The translations under genes and the position numbers were made by a program. The notes under the pieces are model-generated. The model was not told the origin of the DNA. It saw nothing but the letters and a program-made list of their open reading frames with translations, and did no database searches. This document shows, piece after piece, positions 17,377-25,663 of a stretch of DNA of 61,769 bases. The stretch's first letter is position 1, and the number at the start of each line of letters is the position of its first letter. The DNA is from Streptomyces sp. DH12 (GTDB taxonomy: Bacteria > Actinomycetota > Actinomycetes > Streptomycetales > Streptomycetaceae), in the NCBI RefSeq assembly GCF_020873895.1, contig NZ_JAHWGT010000041.1:1-61769 (forward strand), read 5' to 3'.

Positions 17377-20300
17377 TCAGGCGTCGGCCAGGGTCTTCTC
17401 CTCCGTGCGGGTCGCCTTCGCCGCGCGCTTGGCGCGGCGGCGCTCCTTGCGCAGCTCGACCATCGCGTACAGCGTCGGGACCAGCAGCAGCGTGAGCAGC
17501 GTCGAGGTGATCAGGCCGCCGATCACCACCACCGCCAGCGGCTGGGCGATGAACCCGCCCTCCCCCGTGATGCCGAGGGCCATGGGGAGCAGGGCGAAGA
17601 TCGTCGCCAGGGCCGTCATGAGGATCGGGCGGAGGCGGTGGCGGCCGCCCTCCACGACCGACTCGATCACCCCGAGCCCCTGGGCCCGGTACTGGTTGAT
17701 CAGGTCGATCAGCACGATCGCGTTGGTGACGACGATGCCGATCAGCATCAGCATGCCGATCATGGCGGGGACGCCCATCGCCGTGCCGGTGACGATCAGC
17801 AGACCGATCGCGCCGGTCGCCGCGAACGGGATGGAGACCAGCAGGATCAGCGGCTGGACCAGCGACCTGAACGTCGCCACGAGCAGCATGAAGACGATCG
17901 CGATGGCGGCCAGCATCGCCAGGCCCAGCTTGGCGAACGCCTCCTCCTGGTCCTCCGACACCCCGCCGATGGAGGCCGTGGCGCCCTCGGGCAGGTCCAG
18001 CGCGTCGATCCTCGCCTGGAGGTCGGCGCTGACCGCGCCCGTGTTGTCGCCGGTCGGCTTGGCCGTGACGGTCGCGGCGCGGGAGCCGTCGATGCGGGTC
18101 ATCGACACCGGGCCCGGGACCAGCTTCACCTCGGCGACGTCGCCGAGCCGCACCGGGCCCAGCGGCAGCTGCCGCAGTTCGGCCATGGTGCGCGCCGGGG
18201 CGGCGGAGGTGATGACGATGTCGCGCTCGGTGTCGTCGAGGACCGCCTTGCCGACGGGGGTGCCGCGTACGGCCTCGGCGACCGCCATGCCGAGCGCGGC
18301 GTCGTTCAGGCCCGCCTCGGCCGCCCGGGCGTTCGCCCGGACCGAGACGCGCGGCACGGACTGCGACAGGTCGCTCTGCACGTCGGTGACGTCGTCGAGC
18401 CGGGCCACCTCGGCCCGCACCTGCTCGGACGCCTTCTTCAGGGTGGCGGCGTCGGCGGCCTTCACCACGACGCTCAGGTCCTGGTTGCCGAAGCCGTCGC
18501 CCGCGGCGATCGTCGTGTCGCCGATGCCGTCCAGCTTGGCCAGCTCGGCGTCGATGCGGTCGCGGACCCGCTCGTACGAGGCGGAGTCCGCCAGCGTCAC
18601 CTGGTACGACGCCTGGTTGGCGCCCGTGCCGCCGCCGAAGGCCGCCATGAAGCCGGACGAGCCGACGGTGACCTGGTAGTCCTTCACCTCGTCGGTGGAG
18701 GCCAGGACCTTCTCGACCTTCCTCGCCGCGGCGTCCGCCGCCTCCAGGCTGGTGCCGGCGGGCAGCTCCTGCCGGAGGGAGAGGACCTCCTGGTCCCCCT
18801 GGTCGAAGAAGTTGGTCTTGAGCAGCGGGGCCATGCCGAGGGTGCCGGCGAAGACGACGGCGGCGATCAGCACGCTGACCACGCGGCGGCGCGTCGCGAA
18901 GCGCAGCACGGGGACGTACACGCGCTGCAGGACGCTGCGGCTCTCCTTCTCCTCCGCCTGGCGGCGGGCCTCCTCCGGGTCGTCGGAGGTCCCCTTCGGG
19001 GCGCGCAGGAACCAGTACGACAGGACCGGCACGACCGTCAGCGAGACGAGGAGCGAGGCGAGCAGGGCCGCGGTGACGGTGAGGGAGAACGAGCCGAACA
19101 GCTCGCCCACCATGCCGCCGACCAGGCCGATCGGCAGGAACACGGCGACGGTGGTGAGGGTGGAGGAGGTCACGGCGCCCGCCACCTCGCGCACCGCCGT
19201 GAGGATCGCCGCCTGGCGCTCCTCGCCGTAGCCGAGGTGCCGCTTGATGTTCTCCAGCACCACGATCGAGTCGTCGACGACCCGGCCGATGGCGATGGTG
19301 AGCGCGCCGAGCGTCAGCATGTTCAGGGACAGGTCCCGCGTCCACAGCACGATCAGGGCGAGCACGACGGAGAGCGGGATGGAGACCGCGGTGACCAGGG
19401 TGGAGCGGATCGAGGCGAGGAAGACCAGGATGACGAGGACGGCGAAGACCAGGCCGAGCGCGCCCTCCGTGGTGAGGCCGGAGATGGACTTCGAGACCGC
19501 CGGGCCCTGGTCGGAGACGACCGTCAGCTCGGCGCCCGCGCCGAGGTCGGCGCGCAGCCCGGGCAGCTTGTCGCGGACGGCCTCGGAGATGGCGACGGCG
19601 CTGCCGTCGTCGTCCATGGTGGCCATGACGGCGAGGCTCGGCTTGCCGTTGGTCCGGGTCAGGGAGACCCGCCGGGCCTCCTCCTGCCGGACGGTGGCGA
19701 TGTCGCCGAGGCGCACCGGGGCGCCCTTCGCGGGCTTGATCCGCAGGTCCTCGATCTGCCGGAGCGAGGTGAATCCGCCGCCGACCTGGACGGTGCGGCT
19801 CTCGCCGGCCTCGGAGAAGGAGCCGGCGGGCACGGTCGCGCCGCCCCCGCGCAGCGCGTCGGCGAGCCCGACGGTGGTGAGGCCGGCCGCGGCGAGCTCG
19901 CGGACGTCGGGGGTGACGGAGACCTGGAGCTCCTGGACGCCGTCGATCGAGACCTGGCCGACGCCGTCGATGTCCTCCAGCGCCGGGACGACCGTCCGCT
20001 CCAGCTGGTCGGCGAGGGCCTGCTGGTCCTTGTCGGACGTGACGGCGAGGACGACGGTCGGGATGTCGTCGGTCGAGCCGGCGATCACCTGCGGATCGAC
20101 GTCCTGCGGCAGTTGGGCCCGGGCCCGGTTGACGGCCTGCTGGACGTCGGCGACGAGCTGCTCGCTGCCCTCGTCGCCGTAGTCGAAGGTCGCCATGACC
20201 AGGGCGTTGCCCTCGCTCGCCGTGGCGGTGACGCCCGTGATGCCGTCGACGGCCTTCAGGGAGGCCTCGAGCGGTTCGACGACCTGCTTCTCGACCACGT

Positions 20301-20472
20301 CGGGGGAGGCGCCGGGGTACGGCGCGAGGACCGACACCATGGGCAGTTCGATGGAGGGCAGCAGCTGCTGCTTGAGCTGGGGGACGGCGATCGTGCCGAA
20401 GACGATCGCGACGATCGACATCAGGCCTATCAGGGCCCGTTGGGCGAGGCTGAATCTGGACAGCCAGGACAT
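17377..20472 (-). CDS. RND-superfamily efflux permease (AcrB/HAE1-like)
   Basis: A proton-driven pump of 1031 aa with the RND plan: N-terminal helix, large loop (about 35-330), helices 2-6, second helix 7 and loop, helices 8-12. Helix 4 carries the paired aspartates of the relay (GRVVDDSIVVLENI). The start LSRFSLAQRALIGLM is typical of the HAE1/AcrB type, not MmpL. I chose the ATG at 20472. No membrane-fusion protein or outer channel is nearby, as usual in Gram-positives. It lies 143 bp downstream of a response regulator on the same strand, so that system may control it. Substrate unknown. Confidence 0.9.
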   Translation of the reverse strand: MSWLSRFSLAQRALIGLMSIVAIVFGTIAVPQLKQQLLPSIELPMVSVLAPYPGASPDVVEKQVVEPLEASLKAVDGITGVTATASEGNALVMATFDYGDEGSEQLVADVQQAVNRARAQLPQDVDPQVIAGSTDDIPTVVLAVTSDKDQQALADQLERTVVPALEDIDGVGQVSIDGVQELQVSVTPDVRELAAAGLTTVGLADALRGGGATVPAGSFSEAGESRTVQVGGGFTSLRQIEDLRIKPAKGAPVRLGDIATVRQEEARRVSLTRTNGKPSLAVMATMDDDGSAVAISEAVRDKLPGLRADLGAGAELTVVSDQGPAVSKSISGLTTEGALGLVFAVLVILVFLASIRSTLVTAVSIPLSVVLALIVLWTRDLSLNMLTLGALTIAIGRVVDDSIVVLENIKRHLGYGEERQAAILTAVREVAGAVTSSTLTTVAVFLPIGLVGGMVGELFGSFSLTVTAALLASLLVSLTVVPVLSYWFLRAPKGTSDDPEEARRQAEEKESRSVLQRVYVPVLRFATRRRVVSVLIAAVVFAGTLGMAPLLKTNFFDQGDQEVLSLRQELPAGTSLEAADAAARKVEKVLASTDEVKDYQVTVGSSGFMAAFGGGTGANQASYQVTLADSASYERVRDRIDAELAKLDGIGDTTIAAGDGFGNQDLSVVVKAADAATLKKASEQVRAEVARLDDVTDVQSDLSQSVPRVSVRANARAAEAGLNDAALGMAVAEAVRGTPVGKAVLDDTERDIVITSAAPARTMAELRQLPLGPVRLGDVAEVKLVPGPVSMTRIDGSRAATVTAKPTGDNTGAVSADLQARIDALDLPEGATASIGGVSEDQEEAFAKLGLAMLAAIAIVFMLLVATFRSLVQPLILLVSIPFAATGAIGLLIVTGTAMGVPAMIGMLMLIGIVVTNAIVLIDLINQYRAQGLGVIESVVEGGRHRLRPILMTALATIFALLPMALGITGEGGFIAQPLAVVVIGGLITSTLLTLLLVPTLYAMVELRKERRRAKRAAKATRTEEKTLADA

Positions 20473-20615
20473 GGCGTCTCGTGTCTCTCTTCCGCGGTGG
20501 CTCGACGTGGTGGGTGCTCCCCCACACCATCGGCCATCGCGGAGGGGCGATCCCTCGCCCCCAGGTCCATTCCCGGCGCCGCGCGTACCGCGCCCGGAGT
20601 ACGCGGGCCGGGCGG

Positions 20616-21320
20616 TCACTCCACCCTTGGGCGTACCAACCCCGACTCGTACGCGAAGACGACCAGCTGGGCGCGGTCGCGGGCCCCGATCTTCGCCATG
20701 GCGCGGTTCACGTGCGTCTTGACGGTGAGGGGGCTGACCTCCAGGCGCTCGGCGATCCGGTCGTTGGGCAGCCCGGCGGCGACGTGGACGAGGACCTCGC
20801 GCTCGCGGCCGGTCAGCGCGGAGAGCCGTTCGGCGCGGCCCCCCGCGCCGGCCGGTTCCCCGCCGGCCGGCGGGCCGCCCTGGGCGAGGAACCTGGCGAT
20901 CAGGCCCTTGGTCGCGGCGGGCGACAGCAGCGCCTCGCCTGCGGCGGCGATCCGGATCGCGCTGAGCAGCTCGTCGGGCTCCGCGCCCTTGCCGAGGAAG
21001 CCGCAGGCGCCGGCGCGCAGCGACTGCACGACGTACTCGTCGACCTCGAAGGTGGTCAGCATGACGACGTGGACGTGGTCGAGGCCCGGGTCGGAGGTGA
21101 TCTCACGGGTGGCGGCCAGTCCGTCGCTGCCCGGCATGCGGATGTCCATCAGGACGACGTCCGGCGCGGTCGCGCGGGTCAGGGCGACGGCCTCGGCCCC
21201 GTCGGACGCCTCCGCGACGACCACCATGTCGGGCTCCGACTCGACGAGCACCCGGAAGGCGCTGCGGAGCAGGGCCTGGTCGTCGGCGAGCAGCACCCTG
21301 ATCGGCCCGGTGGTCGTCAT
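20616..21320 (-). CDS. NarL/LuxR-family response regulator
   Basis: A 234-aa transcription factor. The receiver domain (6-125) has the acidic pair D13-D14, the phospho-acceptor D59 (VLMDIRMPG) and a conserved Lys in LGKGAEP. The LuxR-type HTH is at about 168-225 (LTGREREVLVHVAAGL, then VSPLTVKTHVNRAMAKI). The ATG at 21320 overlaps the stop of the upstream sensor kinase gene by 4 nt. The very long ORF that includes it upstream is a shadow. Confidence 0.93.
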   Translation of the reverse strand: MTTTGPIRVLLADDQALLRSAFRVLVESEPDMVVVAEASDGAEAVALTRATAPDVVLMDIRMPGSDGLAATREITSDPGLDHVHVVMLTTFEVDEYVVQSLRAGACGFLGKGAEPDELLSAIRIAAAGEALLSPAATKGLIARFLAQGGPPAGGEPAGAGGRAERLSALTGREREVLVHVAAGLPNDRIAERLEVSPLTVKTHVNRAMAKIGARDRAQLVVFAYESGLVRPRVE

Positions 21321-22567
21321 GCCGCCCCGTCCTCCCCGCCGCGTGTGGTGAGGGGCAGTATGGCCTGGACGCGGAAGCCGCCCCCGTAGCGGGGTCCCGC
21401 GGTGAGGGCGCCGCCCAGGGCGCCGACCCGCTCGCGCATGCCGACGAGGCCGTGCCCGCCCTGCGCCCCGGCGGGCCCGGGCCCGCCGACGGCCTGGACG
21501 GGGGCGGTGCCGTCGTCCAGGACGGTGACCTCGACGGTGCGGCCGACGCGCAGCACGCTCACCTCCGCGGTGGCGCCCTGGCCCGCGTGCTTGCGGACGT
21601 TGGTCAGGGCCTCCTGGATGATCCGGTACGCGGCGAGGTCGACGGCGGCGGGCAGGTGGGTGTCCTGGTCGGTGCGGGCCAGCCGCACGGGCAGACCGGC
21701 GTTGCGGAAGGTGTCGAGCAGGTCGTCCAGGACGGCGAGGCCGGGCGCCGGCTCGGTGGGCGCCTCGGGGTCCCCGGACTGGCGGAGCAGCCCGACGGTG
21801 GCCCGCAGCTCGTCCAGCGCCGACCGGCTGGCCTCCCGGACGTGCGCCAGCGCCTCCTTCGCCTGGTCGGGGCGCTTGTCCATGACGTGCGCCGCCACGC
21901 CCGCCTGCACGTTGACCAGGGCGATGTGGTGGGCGACGACGTCGTGCAGGTCGCGGGCGATGCGCAGCCGCTCCTCCGCGACGCGGCGCCGGGCCTCCTC
22001 CTCGCGGGTGCGCTCGGCGCGGTCGGCGCGCTCCCGTATCGCGTCGACGAAGGCGCGGCGGCTGCGGACGGCGTCGCCGGCGGCGGCCGCCATGCCCGTC
22101 CACGCGAAGACGCCGAGGTTCTGCTGCGCGTACCAGGGGGAGGAGCCGAAGGACATGGCGACGGCCGTCAGCACGGTCATCGTCGCCAGGCCGACGCGCC
22201 AGGTGGTGGGCCGGTCGGTGCGGGAGGCGACCGTGTACAGGGCGACGACGGCGCTCATCGCTACGGGCGCCGGCGGGTCCCCCGCGACGAACTCGGCGAC
22301 GGTCACCGCGCCGGTGACCGCCAGCGCCCGCAGCGGGGCCCGGCGCCGGGCCACGAGGGCGGCCGCGCCGAGCACCATCAGGACGACGCTGGCCGGGCCG
22401 GGGGTGCGGGTGCCGAAGGTGGGGCCCGCGCCGTCGCCGTGCGGGTCGACGAAGGAGCCGAGGACCATCGCCGCGAGGACGGCCGCGGCGAGCAGGGCGT
22501 CGCAGGCGACCGGGTGGGCGCGCAGCCGGTCGCGGGCGCGCGTGAGGGCGTTTCCTTGTGCCGGCAC
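21317..22567 (-). CDS. Two-component sensor histidine kinase
   Basis: A 416-aa membrane kinase of the HisKA_3 type. Four to six hydrophobic segments occupy about 20-165. A short coiled coil rich in Arg/Glu (168-200) leads to the dimerisation box with phospho-His208 (RIARDLHDVVAHH). The HATPase domain has the N box (EALTNVRKHA) and G box (GHGLVGMRERV). It starts at GTG 22567 and is coupled to the response regulator (ATGA). The signal sensed is unknown; the RND pump gene downstream suggests envelope or drug stress. Confidence 0.92.
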   Translation of the reverse strand: MPAQGNALTRARDRLRAHPVACDALLAAAVLAAMVLGSFVDPHGDGAGPTFGTRTPGPASVVLMVLGAAALVARRRAPLRALAVTGAVTVAEFVAGDPPAPVAMSAVVALYTVASRTDRPTTWRVGLATMTVLTAVAMSFGSSPWYAQQNLGVFAWTGMAAAAGDAVRSRRAFVDAIRERADRAERTREEEARRRVAEERLRIARDLHDVVAHHIALVNVQAGVAAHVMDKRPDQAKEALAHVREASRSALDELRATVGLLRQSGDPEAPTEPAPGLAVLDDLLDTFRNAGLPVRLARTDQDTHLPAAVDLAAYRIIQEALTNVRKHAGQGATAEVSVLRVGRTVEVTVLDDGTAPVQAVGGPGPAGAQGGHGLVGMRERVGALGGALTAGPRYGGGFRVQAILPLTTRGGEDGAA

Positions 22568-22767
22568 ACCCGAGAGGGTAAGGCAGCCGGCTCCCCCGCA
22601 CGCCGGGTCGGTGGCGGGAGGGGCGTGGGGCGGGAGGGGGCGTGGGGCGGGCGGACCCGCCCGGGGCGCGGGCGGACACCCCGGCCCGGCCGCGTCGGGG
22701 GCGCGACCGGGTCACGCCGACGGGATCGGGCCGGCAGGACCGGGCACGGTGAAGCGGGCCGGTGGGA

Positions 22768-23049
22768 TCAGGCCGGTGGGATCAGGCCGTCCTCCGTGAG
22801 GAGGGACCGCACGTCCTCCAGGGACGCGTCCGGCGCCGGGAGGATGAGCTCCGACGGCTCCAGGGAGTCGTCCGGCAGCGGCTCGCCCAGCTCGCGGACC
22901 CGGCCCAGCAGCGCGTGCAGGGTCCGGCGGAAACCGGCCTCGTCGCCGGTCTCCATCTCGGCGAGCAGCTCGTCGTCGAGCCGGTCCAGTTCGGCGAAGT
23001 GGCCGTCGGCCAACCTCACCTGGCCCTCCCCCATGATCCGCACGATCAT
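22768..23049 (-). CDS. pspAA: PspA-associated protein
   Basis: A 93-aa acidic protein (MIVRIMGEGQVRLADGHFAELDRLDDELL) matching the small PspAA family found beside actinobacterial pspA. It follows pspA by 13 nt on the same strand, so the two are probably one transcript. It is thought to adjust PspA membrane-stress function; the mechanism is not known. A 14-bp tandem duplication (ggccggtgggatca) covers its 3' end, so the TGA stop is in one copy and a near copy follows. Confidence 0.85.
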   Translation of the reverse strand: MIVRIMGEGQVRLADGHFAELDRLDDELLAEMETGDEAGFRRTLHALLGRVRELGEPLPDDSLEPSELILPAPDASLEDVRSLLTEDGLIPPA

Positions 23050-23062
23050 GACGCGCCCGTCC

Positions 23063-23863
23063 TCAACTCTTGTCGAACCTCGGCCGCGCCTCCGGCCGGC
23101 CCTGGCCCTGCTCCGACTGCGTGTCGTCCGCGCCCTCGATGGCCTGCTGCGGCGTCGTACCGCCCGCGAGCTCGGCCTTCATGCGCTGGAGCTCCAGTTC
23201 CACGTCCGTCCCGCCCGACAGGCGGTCCAGCTCGGCCTGGATGTCGTCCTTCGCCAGCCCCGACTGGTCGTCGAGGGCGCCGGAGGCGAGCAGCTCGTCG
23301 ATGGCGCCCGCGCGCGCCTGGAGCTGCGCGGTCTTGTCCTCGGCGCGCTGGATGGCGACGCCGACGTCGCTCATCTCCTCCGAGATCCCGGAGAAGGACT
23401 CGGCGATGCGCGTCTGCGCCTGCGCCGCGGTGTACGTGGCCTTGATCGTCTCCTTCTTGGTGCGGAAGGCGTCGACCTTGGCCTGCAGCCGCTGCGCGGC
23501 GAGCGTCAGCTTCTCCTCCTCGCCCTGGAGGGTCTGGTGCTGCGTCTGCAGGTCGGTCACCTGCTGCTGGAGCGCCGCCCGCCGGGACAGCGCCTCGCGG
23601 GCCAGGTCCTCGCGGCCGAGGGCCAGCGCCTTGCGGCCCTGGTCCTCCAACTTGGCGGACTGGCTCTGCAGCTGGTTGAGCTGGAGTTCGAGGCGCTTGC
23701 GGGACGTCGCCACGTCCGCCACGCCGCGCCGGACCTTCTGGAGCAGCTCCAGCTGCTTCTGGTACGAGTAATCGAGGGTCTCGCGCGGGTCCTCGGCCCG
23801 GTCCAGGGCCTTGTTCGCCTTCGCGCGGAAGATCATCCCCATACGCTTCATGACACCGCTCAT
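23063..23863 (-). CDS. pspA: PspA/IM30-family membrane stress protein
   Basis: PspA binds stressed membranes and helps hold the proton gradient, forming ESCRT-III-like helical assemblies. The 266-aa protein is nearly all alpha-helix with long coiled coils (about 25-190). It starts with the short amphipathic helix SGVMKRMGMIFRAKANKALD and the DPRETLDYSYQKQLELLQKVR signature. I chose the ATG at 23863 since the longer ORF adds about 160 residues of GC-rich shadow. Confidence 0.94.
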   Translation of the reverse strand: MSGVMKRMGMIFRAKANKALDRAEDPRETLDYSYQKQLELLQKVRRGVADVATSRKRLELQLNQLQSQSAKLEDQGRKALALGREDLAREALSRRAALQQQVTDLQTQHQTLQGEEEKLTLAAQRLQAKVDAFRTKKETIKATYTAAQAQTRIAESFSGISEEMSDVGVAIQRAEDKTAQLQARAGAIDELLASGALDDQSGLAKDDIQAELDRLSGGTDVELELQRMKAELAGGTTPQQAIEGADDTQSEQGQGRPEARPRFDKS

Positions 23864-24126
23864 GGGCTTCGCGCGCCCCCTTCTGACCGACTTCGGCTGC
23901 AGCACTCCGACAGAACCCACAGTACGGGCCCCACATCCATTACCGCACTGTTCGGGGGCCGATGGGCTCCTCCCCAAGGACGAGTGCGGAACGGCCCGTC
24001 TCCGGCCCGGGGAGTAGACGGACCCGGGATCCGGTGCGGGGACGCACCCGGGAGGACGCGGGCCGTTGCCGGATCGTTCCCCGCGGGGGTGGGGTCCACA
24101 CCCGGTACCCCGTACCCTTGGGGTTT

Positions 24127-24723
24127 GTGTTCCGTAGCCGTTCGAAGGAAGAGAAGGCGCCCACCGGCAAGGTGACGGCCGACCTCTCCACGCAGCCCCG
24201 CGACCCGCAGGCCCCCAAGGGCCGACCGACCCCGAAGCGGAGTGAGGCCCAGTCCCAGCGCCGCCGTGCGGCCACACCGACGCTCGACCGCAAGGAGGCG
24301 ATGCGCCGCCAGCGCGAGGCGCGCCGCGCCGACATGGCCCGTCAGCGCCAGGCACTCGCCAGCGGCGACGAGCGCTTCCTGCCCGCCCGTGACCGCGGCC
24401 CCGTGCGCCGCTTCGTCCGCGACTTCGTCGACTCCCGGTTCTTCGTCGCCGAGATGTTCCTGCCGCTGGCCGTGGTCATCCTCGTCCTGTCGCTGATCCA
24501 GGCCGGGCAGATGCAGACGATCGCCACGCTGCTGTGGATGGGCGTGATCGTGCTGATCGTCGTCGACTCGATCGGCCTGTCGATCCGGCTGAAGAAGCAG
24601 CTCAAGCAGCGCTTCCCGAACGAGCCGAAGCGCGGCGCCGTGGCGTACGCGCTGATGCGCTCGCTCCAGATGCGCCGGCTGCGGCTGCCGAAGCCGCAGG
24701 TCAAACGGGGAGAGCGACCCTGA
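24127..24723 (+). CDS. DUF3043 membrane protein
   Basis: A 198-aa protein with a long basic, disordered N-terminus (1-95, rich in Arg/Lys and with RRQREARRADMARQRQAL), then two membrane helices (about 112-131 and 138-157) and a basic tail (LKKQLKQRFPNEPKRGAV). This is the DUF3043 pattern of actinobacteria; function unknown. The GTG at 24127 follows a -10-like TACCCT (24113-24118) by only 8 nt, so the mRNA could be leaderless. It is divergent from pspA. Confidence 0.85.
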   Translation: MFRSRSKEEKAPTGKVTADLSTQPRDPQAPKGRPTPKRSEAQSQRRRAATPTLDRKEAMRRQREARRADMARQRQALASGDERFLPARDRGPVRRFVRDFVDSRFFVAEMFLPLAVVILVLSLIQAGQMQTIATLLWMGVIVLIVVDSIGLSIRLKKQLKQRFPNEPKRGAVAYALMRSLQMRRLRLPKPQVKRGERP

Positions 24724-25517
24724 GTACCACGCTGTCGGAACCCGGCGGCGCGTCCGCCGGTTGGCTGGACGGGGCCGGGGGGCTGCGCGACACCGTCCGC
24801 CAGGAGCTCCTGGCGCGCCAGCTGGACGAGCAGATAGGCGCCCGCTACCCGGTGGGGCAGCGGCTGCGGATCCTCGACGTCGGCATGGGCCGGGGCACGC
24901 AGGCCCTGCGGCTCGCTCGGGCCGGGCACACCGTGACCGGTCTGGAGTCCGACCCGGGGATGCTGGGCGCCGTCCGCGAGGCGCTGGCGACCGAGCCGGC
25001 CGGGATCCGCGAGCGGTTCCGGACGATCGAGGGGGACGGCCGGGACACCGGCGTCCACTTCCTGCCCGGCAGCTTCGACGTGGTGCTCTGCCACGGCGTC
25101 CTCATGTACGTGGACGAGCCCGACGCCGTACTGGCCGGACTCGCCCGGATGCTGGCGCCGGGCGGTCTGCTCTCGCTGCTCGTGCGGAACGCCGACGCCC
25201 TGGCCATGCGGCCGGGTCTGGCCGGTGACTGGCCCGGCGCCCTGGCGGCGTTCGACTCCGACACCGACGCGGGCGGCCCCGGGCCGCGCGTGCGGGCCGA
25301 CCGGCTGGAGACGCTCACCGCGACGCTCGCGGGCATCGCGGCGCCGCTGCACGACTGGTACGGGGTGCGGGTCTTCACCGACTCCGTCCCGCCGGACCGG
25401 GGGCTGCCCGCCGCCGACGAGCTGGAGCGGCTGCTGGCGGCCGAGGACCGGGCCGGCCGCACCGACCCGTACCGCCGGGTCGCGGCACTGCTGCACCTGT
25501 GCGGCGTGCGCGGCTGA
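24720..25517 (+). CDS. SAM-dependent class I methyltransferase
   Basis: A 265-aa protein with the Rossmann methyltransferase motif I (ILDVGMGRGTQALRLA, about 47-62), an acidic residue ending strand 2 (TGLESDP) and motif IV (FDVVLCHGVLMYV). No ATG, GTG or TTG occurs in frame near the N-terminus. The best start is CTG at 24720, which overlaps the DUF3043 stop as CTGA and follows GGGGAGAG. A CTG start is rare but translational coupling makes it reasonable. Methyl acceptor unknown. Confidence 0.85.
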   Translation: MSTTLSEPGGASAGWLDGAGGLRDTVRQELLARQLDEQIGARYPVGQRLRILDVGMGRGTQALRLARAGHTVTGLESDPGMLGAVREALATEPAGIRERFRTIEGDGRDTGVHFLPGSFDVVLCHGVLMYVDEPDAVLAGLARMLAPGGLLSLLVRNADALAMRPGLAGDWPGALAAFDSDTDAGGPGPRVRADRLETLTATLAGIAAPLHDWYGVRVFTDSVPPDRGLPAADELERLLAAEDRAGRTDPYRRVAALLHLCGVRG

Positions 25518-25663
25518 CGGCGGCGGGCGCGACACGGGAGGCCGACGCGCCAGGACCGTCGGGAGCCGGACCCAGGGGGCGGGCGCGGGCACGAGGGGGA
25601 CGTGATCCGGCCTGATCCCGTCCGCCGGGCAGGTGGGGGCGGCGTTTCCGCGTCTTCGTCGGC

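Noticed and set aside
15989-20530. 1513-codon minus-strand open frame
   Set aside because: It is antisense to nadA and a frame-shadow of the RND gene. Its translation is Arg/Gly/Pro-rich without domains.
17077-21351. 1424-codon plus-strand open frame
   Set aside because: Antisense shadow of the RND gene and response regulator, Arg/Asp/Gly-rich.
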